From Bacteroidales bacterium (GTDB lineage: Bacteria > Bacteroidota > Bacteroidia > Bacteroidales > GCA-2711565): a stretch of 64,000 nucleotides of DNA. This document shows, piece by piece, positions 1-8,817 of the stretch (position 1 is the stretch's first letter; each line of letters starts with the position of its first letter). The stretch spans positions 62,001 through 126,000 of the forward strand of contig JANQLW010000031.1 in the NCBI GenBank assembly GCA_028280405.1, given 5' to 3'. The notes under the pieces are model-generated. The model saw only the letters and a list, made by a program, of their open reading frames with translations, had not been told where the DNA came from and made no database searches. The position numbers and the translations under genes are program-made.

Positions 1-1
1 T

Positions 2-709
2 ATTGCTATGCTAGTATCCCTTTTACACTTAGGTGCTCCTAAAAATGCTATTAATTCTTTGAATAATATCGGATTTTCGTGGATCAGTAAAGAAATTCTT
101 GCTATTGGTATTTTTGGATTCTCAGTTGCGGTATTATTTGTACTCAGGCATATTACAAAATCACCGGAATGGGCTATTAAAATCCTTACTTATATCAGTT
201 CGCTAAGTGGCATATACTTATTGTTTGCCATGATAAAACTTTATATGGCCCCTACTATATTGAGCTGGTCAAACTGGTATACCCCTTTAAGCTTTATCAA
301 CACCACTCTGGTATTGGGAATATCTACCTATTTTTTAATCATGTTTTATACTAAAACGGATTTTCATTTTACATTAAAAGGAATAAGCTTAATACTGGTT
401 ATTTTATTACTTATTGAATTAGGTTCTTCCTTTATACACTACCATTACTTAAAAAATCTTGTTGTTCATAATGCCAGTAATTCATTTTTGAAGGAAGGCA
501 GATATTTTTTATTCTTAATGATCAGAGCCAGCCTCATTCTTTTAAGTTTAGTCATACTTATTACTTTAATTAGCAGTAACCATTCAACAGAAAATATATT
601 CTCTTCTCAGTATCATTTGGTTATTAGCATCACATTATTTCTCATTTTTGCAGAAGAAGTTATTGGCAGATACCTATTTTATGGAAGTTTTCTTTGTACA
701 GGCTTATAA
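2..709 (+). CDS. DmsC-like membrane anchor subunit, 5' end cut by window edge
   Basis: The reading frame is open from the left edge, so the N-terminus is missing and the ATG at position 8 is probably internal. The visible part opens with SLLHLGAPKNAINSLNN and SWISKEIL, which resemble the HLGRP...AL.N...SWLSREI signature of the DmsC family, and ends near EVIGRYLFYG, the conserved C-terminal GRYLFY motif. About six hydrophobic segments are visible. DmsC proteins anchor molybdopterin oxidoreductases (DMSO, polysulfide or tetrathionate reductase type) and their iron-sulfur subunit in the inner membrane and pass quinol electrons to them. The catalytic subunits would lie to the left of the window. 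Substrate cannot be told from this subunit. Confidence 0.75.
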   Translation: MAMLVSLLHLGAPKNAINSLNNIGFSWISKEILAIGIFGFSVAVLFVLRHITKSPEWAIKILTYISSLSGIYLLFAMIKLYMAPTILSWSNWYTPLSFINTTLVLGISTYFLIMFYTKTDFHFTLKGISLILVILLLIELGSSFIHYHYLKNLVVHNASNSFLKEGRYFLFLMIRASLILLSLVILITLISSNHSTENIFSSQYHLVISITLFLIFAEEVIGRYLFYGSFLCTGL

Positions 710-903
710 ACTTCCTCTTATCTAATACACGATCATACAAAAAATTTCCAGGTTCCATCCAATTTACTAAGACCTATATAAGCGATGCCTGATGTCCCAT
801 CCTATAGGATAGCTCGATTCCCTTCTAAATCCAGGCTATCATTGCAACTCAAAACATAAAAAAGTACAAAGTCAAAAAATTAAATTTTTAAAAATTATTA
901 CGT

Positions 904-1470
904 ATGAAAAAGATTACAATTTTATTCGCATTACTATTTACAGTAACATTTGCATTTGCGCAACAAGGGAGTATTGAAGTAACAGCAAACGGACAATTTC
1001 AATTTACCAAGGGGAAAGATTTTATTACAGACTATGCAGGATTACATGAAAAATTTGAAACTGGATTTGGAGCAAATATAGAATTCGCATACTATTTACA
1101 AGATAATTTATCTGTAGGCCTGGAAGGTGGTTTTAACATCGTTGAGACATTTGAAATGGAGCAAGCGGAATATAAACCAAAAGTATTCTCTTTATTAGTT
1201 AAACCTAGATTTTATTTTATGGATGGTAGCATTCGTCCATTCGTTGACGCAGGAGTTGGTTTAGCTTTTATGAAAATGGATATTGAAGGAACGGTTCCAA
1301 CCGGTGCTCCGGCAGATTTAGATAACGAAACCAAATTTCAATTTGCACCCGCAGCAGGAGTTAGATTTGGACTTAGTGAAAAATTTGATATCAATGCCGG
1401 GCTAAGATACAATATCATCAAAGATTTTAACTACCTCCAGGCTTTTGCAGGTATTAGCTTTAAACTTTAA
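904..1470 (+). CDS. Small outer membrane beta-barrel protein
   Basis: This 188-residue protein has a clear signal peptide (lysines, a hydrophobic stretch, then FAFAQQ at about residue 20). The rest consists of alternating amphipathic strands ending in an aromatic-rich segment and a terminal FKL, as in the OmpA/OmpX-like porin family (OMP_b-brl) of Bacteroidota. Strand-turn motifs such as GLEGGFNIVE and AAGVRFGLSEKFDINAGLRY support an eight-stranded barrel. It stands alone and is followed by a good terminator. Its ligand or role is not visible. Confidence 0.8.
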   Translation: MKKITILFALLFTVTFAFAQQGSIEVTANGQFQFTKGKDFITDYAGLHEKFETGFGANIEFAYYLQDNLSVGLEGGFNIVETFEMEQAEYKPKVFSLLVKPRFYFMDGSIRPFVDAGVGLAFMKMDIEGTVPTGAPADLDNETKFQFAPAAGVRFGLSEKFDINAGLRYNIIKDFNYLQAFAGISFKL

Positions 1471-1556
1471 AGACAAGTCTTATCAGAAGCTAATCTTTTA
1501 AGTACTTTGATATATGTTTTATTGATGCTGTTTAACTTAATTGTTACTAGGCTTCT

Positions 1557-1595
1557 TAAAGAGGGAAAACAAATTGTTTTTCCTCTTTTGTTTTA
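1557..1595 (+). terminator. Rho-independent terminator after the small OMP gene
   Basis: The arms AAAGAGGGAAAA and TTTTTCCTCTTT form a long stem with one mismatch around a short loop, followed by TTGTTTT. It lies about 90 bases after the stop codon at 1470. Confidence 0.7.
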
Positions 1596-1673
1596 TAATA
1601 CATCTTGTACCGAATATTGGTGTTGAATAAATTATATATTTAGCCCCTCAATAAAACATCAATCAGTACGATA

Positions 1674-2852
1674 ATGAACATCTTAAATACAATAATATTT
1701 GCCGGAGGCATCCATGCACTCTATCTGGCATTTTTCATTTTTACCAAAAGAAAAAAAACACTATCTGACAACTTATTGATCAGTTTATTTCTATTATTTT
1801 TTATAGTGTATATTACAGGCTTTCTTGCATATAACTATCAATTTGATTTATTGATATTAAGTTTTTTGCCTAATGTAAGCTTATTAATTCCTCCTCTTCT
1901 GTTCATATACTTTTCTTCATTAATGGAAGAAAACTTCATACTGGATCAAAAACATTTATTCCACTTTATTCCTTTCCTGGTATCTTTTATTTTCATTGCA
2001 TTTCATATATACATTTATAAACCTGATATAAAAATATTGGAAATGCCCTATAGCTTTAACTTTCATGAGCAACCTATTCATTTACTCATTTATAGCCTGA
2101 CAAGGCTTATTTATACTCCCATATATCTGGCATGGCTGTTTCTTAAGTTCAGAAAACATAAGCTTGAAATAAAAAACAACTTTTCCTATTCAGAAGAAGT
2201 TAATTTAAATTGGATCAAAAATCTTCTCATATTTATTTGTGGAGCCTATTCATCATATTTTATGATTTACTTTCTGTTTTCCAAAGTAGATGGTATTGAT
2301 AGCGGACAAGTTGGTTTTGCCTGTTCTTCACTATTTATATTTTATATCGGATTTTATGGTTTTAAACAAAGAGCTATTTACTTTTCCCAACGGCCCGAAA
2401 TCTTAATCAGGCAATCAATTGAAAATAATTCTTCATCTCCTGAAAAAAAAGAAAGATATATAAAGTCTAAATTAAGTCAAAACGTGGCTCAATTACATAT
2501 GGAAAATCTAAAGCGCATTGTAGAAAAAGAAAAACTCTACCTGAACCATAAATTTACATTAAATGAGCTTTCTGATAAATCAGGGATCCCTCATCATAAT
2601 ATTTCCCAAATACTAAATGAACATCTTGATAAAAACTTCTATAATTTTATTAATGAATATCGTATTCAGGAGTTTAAAGAACAGGTTTTAAATCCAAAAA
2701 ACAAAAATTACTCTATACTTGCTATTGCTTTTGACTGTGGCTTTAATTCAAAGTCATCCTTTAACAGAATATTTAAAGAAATGACAGGACAGACACCCAG
2801 CCAGTATATAGACTCAACAAATAATAATTCATTTGGGATGAATAATAATTGA
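1674..2852 (+). CDS. Membrane-bound AraC-family transcriptional regulator
   Basis: The 392-residue protein has two parts. Residues 1-230 contain about seven hydrophobic helices. Residues about 285-380 form a two-helix-turn-helix AraC domain: FTLNELSDKSGIPHHNISQ is the first HTH, and the ILAIAFDCGFNSKSSFNRIFK segment followed by TGQTPSQY is the conserved second half. This membrane-sensor plus AraC layout is common in Bacteroidota, where it is usually uncharacterised. The likely role is direct transcriptional control in response to a membrane or periplasmic signal. A TATATTTA element just upstream is close to the TAnnTTTG consensus. The flanking genes give no clue to the target. Confidence 0.85.
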   Translation: MNILNTIIFAGGIHALYLAFFIFTKRKKTLSDNLLISLFLLFFIVYITGFLAYNYQFDLLILSFLPNVSLLIPPLLFIYFSSLMEENFILDQKHLFHFIPFLVSFIFIAFHIYIYKPDIKILEMPYSFNFHEQPIHLLIYSLTRLIYTPIYLAWLFLKFRKHKLEIKNNFSYSEEVNLNWIKNLLIFICGAYSSYFMIYFLFSKVDGIDSGQVGFACSSLFIFYIGFYGFKQRAIYFSQRPEILIRQSIENNSSSPEKKERYIKSKLSQNVAQLHMENLKRIVEKEKLYLNHKFTLNELSDKSGIPHHNISQILNEHLDKNFYNFINEYRIQEFKEQVLNPKNKNYSILAIAFDCGFNSKSSFNRIFKEMTGQTPSQYIDSTNNNSFGMNNN

Positions 2853-2913
2853 TAGCTCCAAAATGTTATAATTGGATGTAATTTTAATCTGAATTACAAA
2901 CCAATTCAAGAAC

Positions 2914-3465
2914 ATGAAAACAAAAACTTTATTTTTTTGCTTAATAGCAAGTATCATTTCTATTTCAATAAATGCTCAGGGCTTTACAAAGCCTTCAGAG
3001 GGAAAAGCAGTGATTTATATTATTTATAAAACAGTTGGAGCCTCTACACAATTAATATTTGATGGAGACAAACTAATTGGCACATTAAAAATGGATCAAT
3101 ATTTACGTTATGAATGTAAGCCCGGTAATCATATTTTCATTGGATCAATAGGTATGCAAAAAGGGTTTCTTACTGTTGAAATGGAAGAAGGGAAAATTTA
3201 CATAGTTAAAATGCGTGTAGAAGAAAAACTTGGAGGTGTGGCTCCTTATTTTAAATTTATTGATTTTAACAAGGAAAACCAAATGAAAAAAATGACCAAA
3301 TTGGTTAATAGTAAAGCTCCTGCTGAAATGGACCCTGCTAAAAAAGATAAATGGGCTAAACGATGGAAAAAACCAATGGCAAAGGCGATCATCAAATTTA
3401 AAACCAAACTAAAAAAGAAAAATAAACATCAGCACATATCAGCAGACATGGATTATAAAATTTAG
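2914..3465 (+). CDS. DUF2846-like secreted protein
   Basis: The 183-residue protein has a signal peptide ending near INAQG. It is followed by the pattern KPSEGKAVIYIIYK and later GTLKMDQYLRYECKPGNH, which resemble the DUF2846 fold (P..GKA.IY.YR ... G.L......Y.....PG.H). The C-terminus, from about residue 130, is strongly basic with many lysines and looks flexible. Function is unknown; proteins of this type are predicted periplasmic or outer membrane associated. It is followed by a terminator and has no operon partners. Confidence 0.65.
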   Translation: MKTKTLFFCLIASIISISINAQGFTKPSEGKAVIYIIYKTVGASTQLIFDGDKLIGTLKMDQYLRYECKPGNHIFIGSIGMQKGFLTVEMEEGKIYIVKMRVEEKLGGVAPYFKFIDFNKENQMKKMTKLVNSKAPAEMDPAKKDKWAKRWKKPMAKAIIKFKTKLKKKNKHQHISADMDYKI

Positions 3466-3489
3466 GTTGGTATCAATAAAATATATTCT

Positions 3490-3527
3490 AAAATCCTTAT
3501 TCAGCTTTTTGAGTAAGGATTTTTTTA
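3490..3527 (+). terminator. Rho-independent terminator after the DUF2846-like gene
   Basis: AAATCCTTA and TAAGGATTT form a perfect 9-bp stem around a loop of about 12 bases, followed by a run of T. Confidence 0.85.
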
Positions 3528-3558
3528 TTTTTTTCTAGATGAATATTTCCATTGTTTG

Positions 3559-3566
3559 TAACTTTG
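3559..3566 (+). promoter_or_regulatory. Bacteroidota -7 promoter element TAacTTTG
   Basis: TAACTTTG matches TAnnTTTG exactly and lies about 85 bases upstream of the preferred start of the M1 aminopeptidase gene at 3651. No convincing -33 TTTG is seen. Confidence 0.45.
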
Positions 3567-3650
3567 GTAATTGCCGGAAGCACCATAAGATGATGATAGC
3601 TTATGCGGCAGGAAAGAACCCAGTTGATACACCTAAACACAAATCGATTT

Positions 3651-6200
3651 ATGAAGAAATTCTTAAACCTTATTGTAATTATCAGTTTAGCACTGACAAT
3701 GTCTCATTGTAAACAGACTCAAAAACCAATTCAAATTGTTAAGGGTGTTTCCAAAGAAATTGCAGAATACAGAAAATCGAGCATTAGCGATATAGAATAT
3801 GATTTGCAATTAAAAATCCCTGCATCTATTGAAGAAAAAATTCCTGCAAAAGAGATCATTACTTTTAAACTATCTGATATATCACAGGACCTCATTCTGG
3901 ATTTTTCGGTTGATTCATTTCAAATTCAGTCTGTAATTTGTAATGATAACCCCAATTATCAGTTTAAAGAAAACCATATCATTATTCCGGCTTCTTCTTT
4001 AAAAGAAGGTGACAACTTGGTTCATATTCTCTTTAATGCAGGAGAATCATCCTTAAACAGAAATAAAGAATACCTATATACTTTATTTGTACCCGACCGG
4101 GCAAGTACTGCATTCCCATGTTTTGACCAACCGGATTTAAAAGCTAAATTCAAACTTACATTAAGAATTCCGGAAGAATGGACTGCTATAGCAAATGCAC
4201 CAGTATTAAAAACAGACATCACTCCTAAAGGGAAAATTCTGTTTTTCGATATTACTGAACCATTAAGTACATACTTATTTTCTTTTGTAGCAGGAAAATT
4301 TGAAACCATAACCAAAAATATCAATGGGCGCAGCATGCAAATGCTGCATCGGGAAACCGATAAAAAACTATTGAATAAAAACATTGATGAGATATTCAAG
4401 ATTCATGCTGATGCCCTTGATTGGCTGGAAGAATACACAGGTATAAAATATCCCTTTAAGAAATTTGATTTTGCATTAGTCCCATTTTTCCAATATGGAG
4501 GGATGGAACATCCCGGAGCAATATTATATAAAGCTTCATTATTATTTCTGGAAGACAATGCAACTATTAATCAAAAACTAAGAAGAGCAAATTTAATTTC
4601 CCATGAAACAGCTCATATGTGGTTTGGAGATTATGTTACCATGCCCTGGTTTGATGATGTTTGGATGAAAGAAGTTTTTGCAAATTTCATGGCTGATAAA
4701 ATGGTTAATCCGGGATTTCCGGACATTAATCATGAATTGAAGTTTTTATTAGCACATTATCCTCCCTCTTACAAGATAGACCGTACATCAGGAGCAAACC
4801 CGATTCAGCAGGAATTGGGAAACATGAAAAATGCAGGTACTTTATACGGAAGTATCATTTATCATAAAGCTCCTATCGTTTTTAATCATCTGGAAAAAAT
4901 AATGGGTAAAGAAAAACTTCAATTAGGAGTTAAAGAATACCTAAACAGCACTCCTTATGGAAATGCCGGTTGGGATGATTTAATTAGTATACTGGACAAG
5001 CATATTGATAAAGACATGCATGCATGGAGCAAGATATGGATTAAAAGCCCGGGCATGCCACATATTAGTCTTGAAAAAAATAAAAAATCTGGCCCAACAG
5101 ATTATACTCTTATCCAGGAAGATCCGAGTGGAAATGATAAGATCTGGCCTCAAATATTAAATCCTTATGAATTTTATGATACAAAAATCAGAAAACGGGA
5201 AATAAATTTTAATAAAAAGAAACATACCGAAAAAAATGATAGTGAAGATGAGCCAAATCTAATACTTATAAATGGTGAAGGATTAGGTTATGGATATTTC
5301 AAATTAGATAAGGCCAGTTTAAATTATCTTAAGCATGATTTACAAAAGCTAAAAAGCTCTTACCACAGAGGGATCGCATATCTGAGTTTATGGGAAAACA
5401 TGTTAAATAAAAATTTAAGCCCTCAGGATTTATTTTACATTCATACCCAAAATATTCAGAAGGAAGACAATGAACAATTGGTGCAATTATTATTAAACCA
5501 GATACAAACTAACTTCTGGACTTTCCATAATGCTAAAAAACGTGAATCAATGCACAAAAACCTGGAAAACCTGCTTTGGGAAAAAATAAATTTAAGTTAT
5601 AATAAAGGGCTGAAAAGAGCCTATTTCAATACCTATAAAAACATAGCACTATCGAAAGAAGCTTTAAATAATCTGGAAAAACTATGGAATAAAGAAACCA
5701 GTATAAAAGGGTTGAGTTTTTCTGAAAATGACTATACTTCAATGGCTTATCAATTAAGTTTAAAACTGGATGATTTAAAGTATTTGAATGAACAATTAGA
5801 AAGAATAAAAAACGAAGATCGTAAGGCCAGAATGCAATTTATTATTCCCGCAGTTTCACCGGATGAGAAAGTCAGGGATCATTTCTTCAACAGACTTAAA
5901 CATTTAGAAAACAGGGCTCAGGAAAGATGGGTAATTACAGCATTAAAGTATTTACATCATCCACTAAGAGCAGAATATTCCGTAAAATACTTACAAGAGA
6001 GTTTAGAATTACTGGAAGAGATCCAGATTACCGGGGATATCTTTTTTCCAATGCAATGGCTCACGGCAAGTTTTAGCGGACATCAGTCTGCTGAAGCAAA
6101 TCAAATTGTCAATACTTTTTTAAAGAACAATCCGGATTACCCTAAAAGCTTAAAAGGGAAAATTTTACAGGCAACTGATTTTCTTAAAAGGAATAATTAA
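3651..6200 (+). CDS. M1 family zinc aminopeptidase, lipoprotein
   Basis: I start the gene at 3651 rather than the in-frame ATG at 3603, because from 3651 the protein begins MKKFLNLIVIISLALTMSHC, a clean lipoprotein signal with the lipobox cysteine at residue 20. The zinc site is HETAH (H318, E319, H322) with the third ligand E341 exactly 18 residues further on. The substrate-anchoring motif reads GGMEHPG at about residues 283-289, where the canonical family motif is GAMEN; the glutamate is kept. Residues up to about 200 form the N-terminal beta domain and the long helical C-terminal domain is present, so the gene looks complete. It should remove N-terminal amino acids from peptides at the cell envelope. 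It converges on the next gene with an 11-base gap. Confidence 0.93.
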   Translation: MKKFLNLIVIISLALTMSHCKQTQKPIQIVKGVSKEIAEYRKSSISDIEYDLQLKIPASIEEKIPAKEIITFKLSDISQDLILDFSVDSFQIQSVICNDNPNYQFKENHIIIPASSLKEGDNLVHILFNAGESSLNRNKEYLYTLFVPDRASTAFPCFDQPDLKAKFKLTLRIPEEWTAIANAPVLKTDITPKGKILFFDITEPLSTYLFSFVAGKFETITKNINGRSMQMLHRETDKKLLNKNIDEIFKIHADALDWLEEYTGIKYPFKKFDFALVPFFQYGGMEHPGAILYKASLLFLEDNATINQKLRRANLISHETAHMWFGDYVTMPWFDDVWMKEVFANFMADKMVNPGFPDINHELKFLLAHYPPSYKIDRTSGANPIQQELGNMKNAGTLYGSIIYHKAPIVFNHLEKIMGKEKLQLGVKEYLNSTPYGNAGWDDLISILDKHIDKDMHAWSKIWIKSPGMPHISLEKNKKSGPTDYTLIQEDPSGNDKIWPQILNPYEFYDTKIRKREINFNKKKHTEKNDSEDEPNLILINGEGLGYGYFKLDKASLNYLKHDLQKLKSSYHRGIAYLSLWENMLNKNLSPQDLFYIHTQNIQKEDNEQLVQLLLNQIQTNFWTFHNAKKRESMHKNLENLLWEKINLSYNKGLKRAYFNTYKNIALSKEALNNLEKLWNKETSIKGLSFSENDYTSMAYQLSLKLDDLKYLNEQLERIKNEDRKARMQFIIPAVSPDEKVRDHFFNRLKHLENRAQERWVITALKYLHHPLRAEYSVKYLQESLELLEEIQITGDIFFPMQWLTASFSGHQSAEANQIVNTFLKNNPDYPKSLKGKILQATDFLKRNN

Positions 6201-6211
6201 AACAAAGAAGT

Positions 6212-6835
6212 TTATTTCCTACAACAATATTGATTTGTAAGTTCTCTAACAGTTTTAGAGTCAGCGGGTTTTTGCATAACGGATTGACTCAAATTAAATT
6301 TCTCAGGGTACTTTGCATGAATAGTTTTATAAAAAGAAAAGACTTCTTCTTTAACAGGTTTTTCATCTTTAGCCTCTACCAGTTTTGCGATACCTCCTTC
6401 TTTCTTTTTATAATCAACATAAGCAAGAGCTATTGGGACATTTGCTTCTTTTGCAATATGATAAAAACCCATCTTCCACCGATTCGTCTTTTTGCGTGTA
6501 CCTTCCGGGGTAATAACCAAGTAAAACGTATCTTCTTTTTTAAACCTTTCAACGATATCTATAACCAGATTACTGCTATTAGCTCTGTCAACAGGAATTC
6601 CACCGGCATTCAATAAAAGTTTTTTAAAAGGAAATTTAAAAGCTTCTCTTTTTATGAAGAAATGAACTTGTTTCAATCCAAGTATATAAAAGGCAAGCCT
6701 TCCGATAAAAAAATCAGAATTTGAAGTATGAGGAGCTGCCACAATCACACATTTTTTAAGGCCAGATGGAATATTCCCTTTAATTTTCCATCCCATAAAA
6801 AACAATATGATTTTCGCCAAAACCTTTTTCATCAC
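6212..6835 (-). CDS. 1-acyl-glycerol-3-phosphate acyltransferase-like protein
   Basis: The 207-residue protein has the PlsC-type H(X)4D catalytic motif, HTSNSD at H36 to D41, followed by the family block GGIPVDR and the later ITPEGTRKKT, corresponding to the conserved PEGTR motif. It is shorter than typical PlsC and resembles the small glycerol acyltransferase group found in Bacteroidota. It would acylate a lysophospholipid or related acceptor at the inner membrane face. Its start codon directly abuts the dnaX stop at 6836, so the two genes are probably co-transcribed, with no obvious functional link. Confidence 0.85.
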   Translation of the reverse strand: MMKKVLAKIILFFMGWKIKGNIPSGLKKCVIVAAPHTSNSDFFIGRLAFYILGLKQVHFFIKREAFKFPFKKLLLNAGGIPVDRANSSNLVIDIVERFKKEDTFYLVITPEGTRKKTNRWKMGFYHIAKEANVPIALAYVDYKKKEGGIAKLVEAKDEKPVKEEVFSFYKTIHAKYPEKFNLSQSVMQKPADSKTVRELTNQYCCRK

Positions 6836-8671
6836 TTAAAACTCAATTTCAAGATCCAGTTTCTGTTTCAGGCTCAAAATATTTGGATTCTTCTTTACCA
6901 TGATTTCAAATTTTTCCTTATCGGTATAAGCGGTTTTTTGTTCCTGAGCTTCTACCACAACGGGCGTTATGCTAAGGCTATAGTTGTTCAATTCTTGCTT
7001 CAAATGACTCTGGAGCTCGGCAATATTGATTTTATCGTTGGCAATGATTTTATTGTCTATCTTAAATTCTACTTTAAAATCCTCTTTTACCTCCGGTTTA
7101 TATTTTAGTAAAGCATTACTAAATCCGGGTAAAGAGGTTTTAATAGAATTCAAATATTTTTCCCATGCATCTTCAAACTGCTTTTGATCAAATGCATCTT
7201 TAGGCATATTTGAAGTATCTATTTCCTCACTCTCTGCCTTTTTCTTTTCTTCTTCCTTTTTAGAGGAGAATCCTTTTATTGAAAATGAGCCTGGTAAATT
7301 CGCTCTGCCATTAGATTCGGTTTTTAACTCCTGTTTTATAGAAGGATTGGTGTATTTAATTCTTTCCGGTTCTATTTTTGATTGCGGCTTGGGCTCTTCA
7401 TTATCAATCACCGGCGGTGAAATACTTTCTGTTTTATCTTCAGGAATGATTTTTTTCTCAATTTTCTGCGGTACAACAACAACTTCCTTTACAGGTTTTT
7501 CTGTTTTATTCTCAACAACTTCTTTTTTTTCAGTTACTTTTAACTTAATGGGAGTTGAAGTTTTTTTTTTATCCGTATCAGTATCAATGGAGCACATTTG
7601 CATTAAACTCAACTCCAGTAAAAGCCGTTTATTATTACTAGCTTTATAAGCCAGATCAGTACGATTATTAATATCCAATGCTTCCATCAAAAACTTTAAA
7701 TCGCAACTCTCCGATTGAACAGCGTACTTTTCTTTGATATTATCTCCTACTTCCAAAAGTTTCAATGTGGCTGTATCTTTACAAACCAAAAGGTTTCTAA
7801 GATGCTCTCCCATTCCAACAATAAAATGCTGCCCATCAAACCCATTTTCAATAATTTCGTTAATAATTAACAAGCAACTAGTAATATCCCTTGCCATCAT
7901 TGAATCAATGATCCTGAAATAATAATCATAATCCAGTACATTTAAATTCTCGATTACGTTTTTATAAGTAATATTGCCACTCGAGAAACTGACAATCTGA
8001 TCAAAAATCGATAATGCATCTCTTAAAGCTCCATCTGCTTTTTGAGCAATAATATGCAATCCATCGGTTTCAGCATTTACATTTTCATTGGCTGCTATAA
8101 ATTCCAGATGTTTAGCAATATCATCTATACCTATTCTTTTAAAATCAAAAATCTGACAACGGGAAAGGATAGTCGGAATAATTTTATGTTTCTCAGTAGT
8201 AGCCAGAATAAACTTCGCGTAAGCAGGTGGTTCTTCTAGGGTTTTAAGAAAAGCATTAAATGCAGCAGCAGAAAGCATGTGAACCTCATCAATAATATAC
8301 ACTTTGTACTGCCCTACCTGTGGAGGAATACGAACCTGTTCAACCAGATTCCTTATATCTTCTACTGAATTATTCGATGCAGCATCCAACTCATGGATAT
8401 TGAATGAAGCCGAATTATTAAAGGAAGTACAGGATTCACATTCATCACAGGCTTCAATATTCTCCGTTGGATTCATACAATTTATCGTTTTAGCCAGAAT
8501 TCGGGCACATGTAGTTTTTCCGACACCTCTTGGTCCACAAAACAAAAATGCCTGTGCTAAATGATTGTTTTTAATCGCATTTTTCAATGTTGAGGTAATC
8601 GATTTCTGCCCTACTACAGTATCAAATGTAATTGGCCTATATTTCCTTGCTGAAACAACAAAATTTTCCAT
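6836..8671 (-). CDS. dnaX: DNA polymerase III subunit gamma/tau
   Basis: The 611-residue protein has Walker A GPRGVGKT at residues 46-53, a zinc site from C65, C75, C78 and C81, and Walker B DEVH at 128-131. The sensor segment LATTEKHKIIPTILSRCQIF is also present. These are the defining features of the clamp-loader ATPase. After about residue 380 there is a lysine/glutamate/proline-rich low-complexity linker and then a tau-like C-terminal domain. The product loads the sliding clamp and couples polymerase and helicase at the replication fork. No obvious slippery frameshift site producing a separate gamma form was identified. It is the first gene of a two-gene operon with the acyltransferase. 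Confidence 0.97.
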   Translation of the reverse strand: MENFVVSARKYRPITFDTVVGQKSITSTLKNAIKNNHLAQAFLFCGPRGVGKTTCARILAKTINCMNPTENIEACDECESCTSFNNSASFNIHELDAASNNSVEDIRNLVEQVRIPPQVGQYKVYIIDEVHMLSAAAFNAFLKTLEEPPAYAKFILATTEKHKIIPTILSRCQIFDFKRIGIDDIAKHLEFIAANENVNAETDGLHIIAQKADGALRDALSIFDQIVSFSSGNITYKNVIENLNVLDYDYYFRIIDSMMARDITSCLLIINEIIENGFDGQHFIVGMGEHLRNLLVCKDTATLKLLEVGDNIKEKYAVQSESCDLKFLMEALDINNRTDLAYKASNNKRLLLELSLMQMCSIDTDTDKKKTSTPIKLKVTEKKEVVENKTEKPVKEVVVVPQKIEKKIIPEDKTESISPPVIDNEEPKPQSKIEPERIKYTNPSIKQELKTESNGRANLPGSFSIKGFSSKKEEEKKKAESEEIDTSNMPKDAFDQKQFEDAWEKYLNSIKTSLPGFSNALLKYKPEVKEDFKVEFKIDNKIIANDKINIAELQSHLKQELNNYSLSITPVVVEAQEQKTAYTDKEKFEIMVKKNPNILSLKQKLDLEIEF

Positions 8672-8697
8672 GAATATTTACACTAATTATTGTTTCC

Positions 8698-8705
8698 CAA
8701 AAGTA
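8698..8705 (-). promoter_or_regulatory. -7 promoter element for dnaX
   Basis: On the minus strand TACTTTTG matches TAnnTTTG. It lies about 27 bases upstream of the dnaX start, a suitable distance for a short leader. Confidence 0.5.
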
Positions 8706-8788
8706 AGAAATTTTCATCAGGATATGAGCCGATCTTATTAACACTCAGAATTAGTTTTCAAAAATTACTGTTACTTATTAAAAGCATT

Positions 8789-8796
8789 TATCTTTG
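8789..8796 (+). promoter_or_regulatory. -7 promoter element TAtcTTTG for the deacetylase-like gene
   Basis: TATCTTTG matches the consensus and lies 21 bases upstream of ATG 8818. It overlaps the alternative TTG start at 8794, which argues for starting translation at 8818. Confidence 0.55.
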
Positions 8797-8817
8797 TGTA
8801 ACACACAATTTTTGAAT

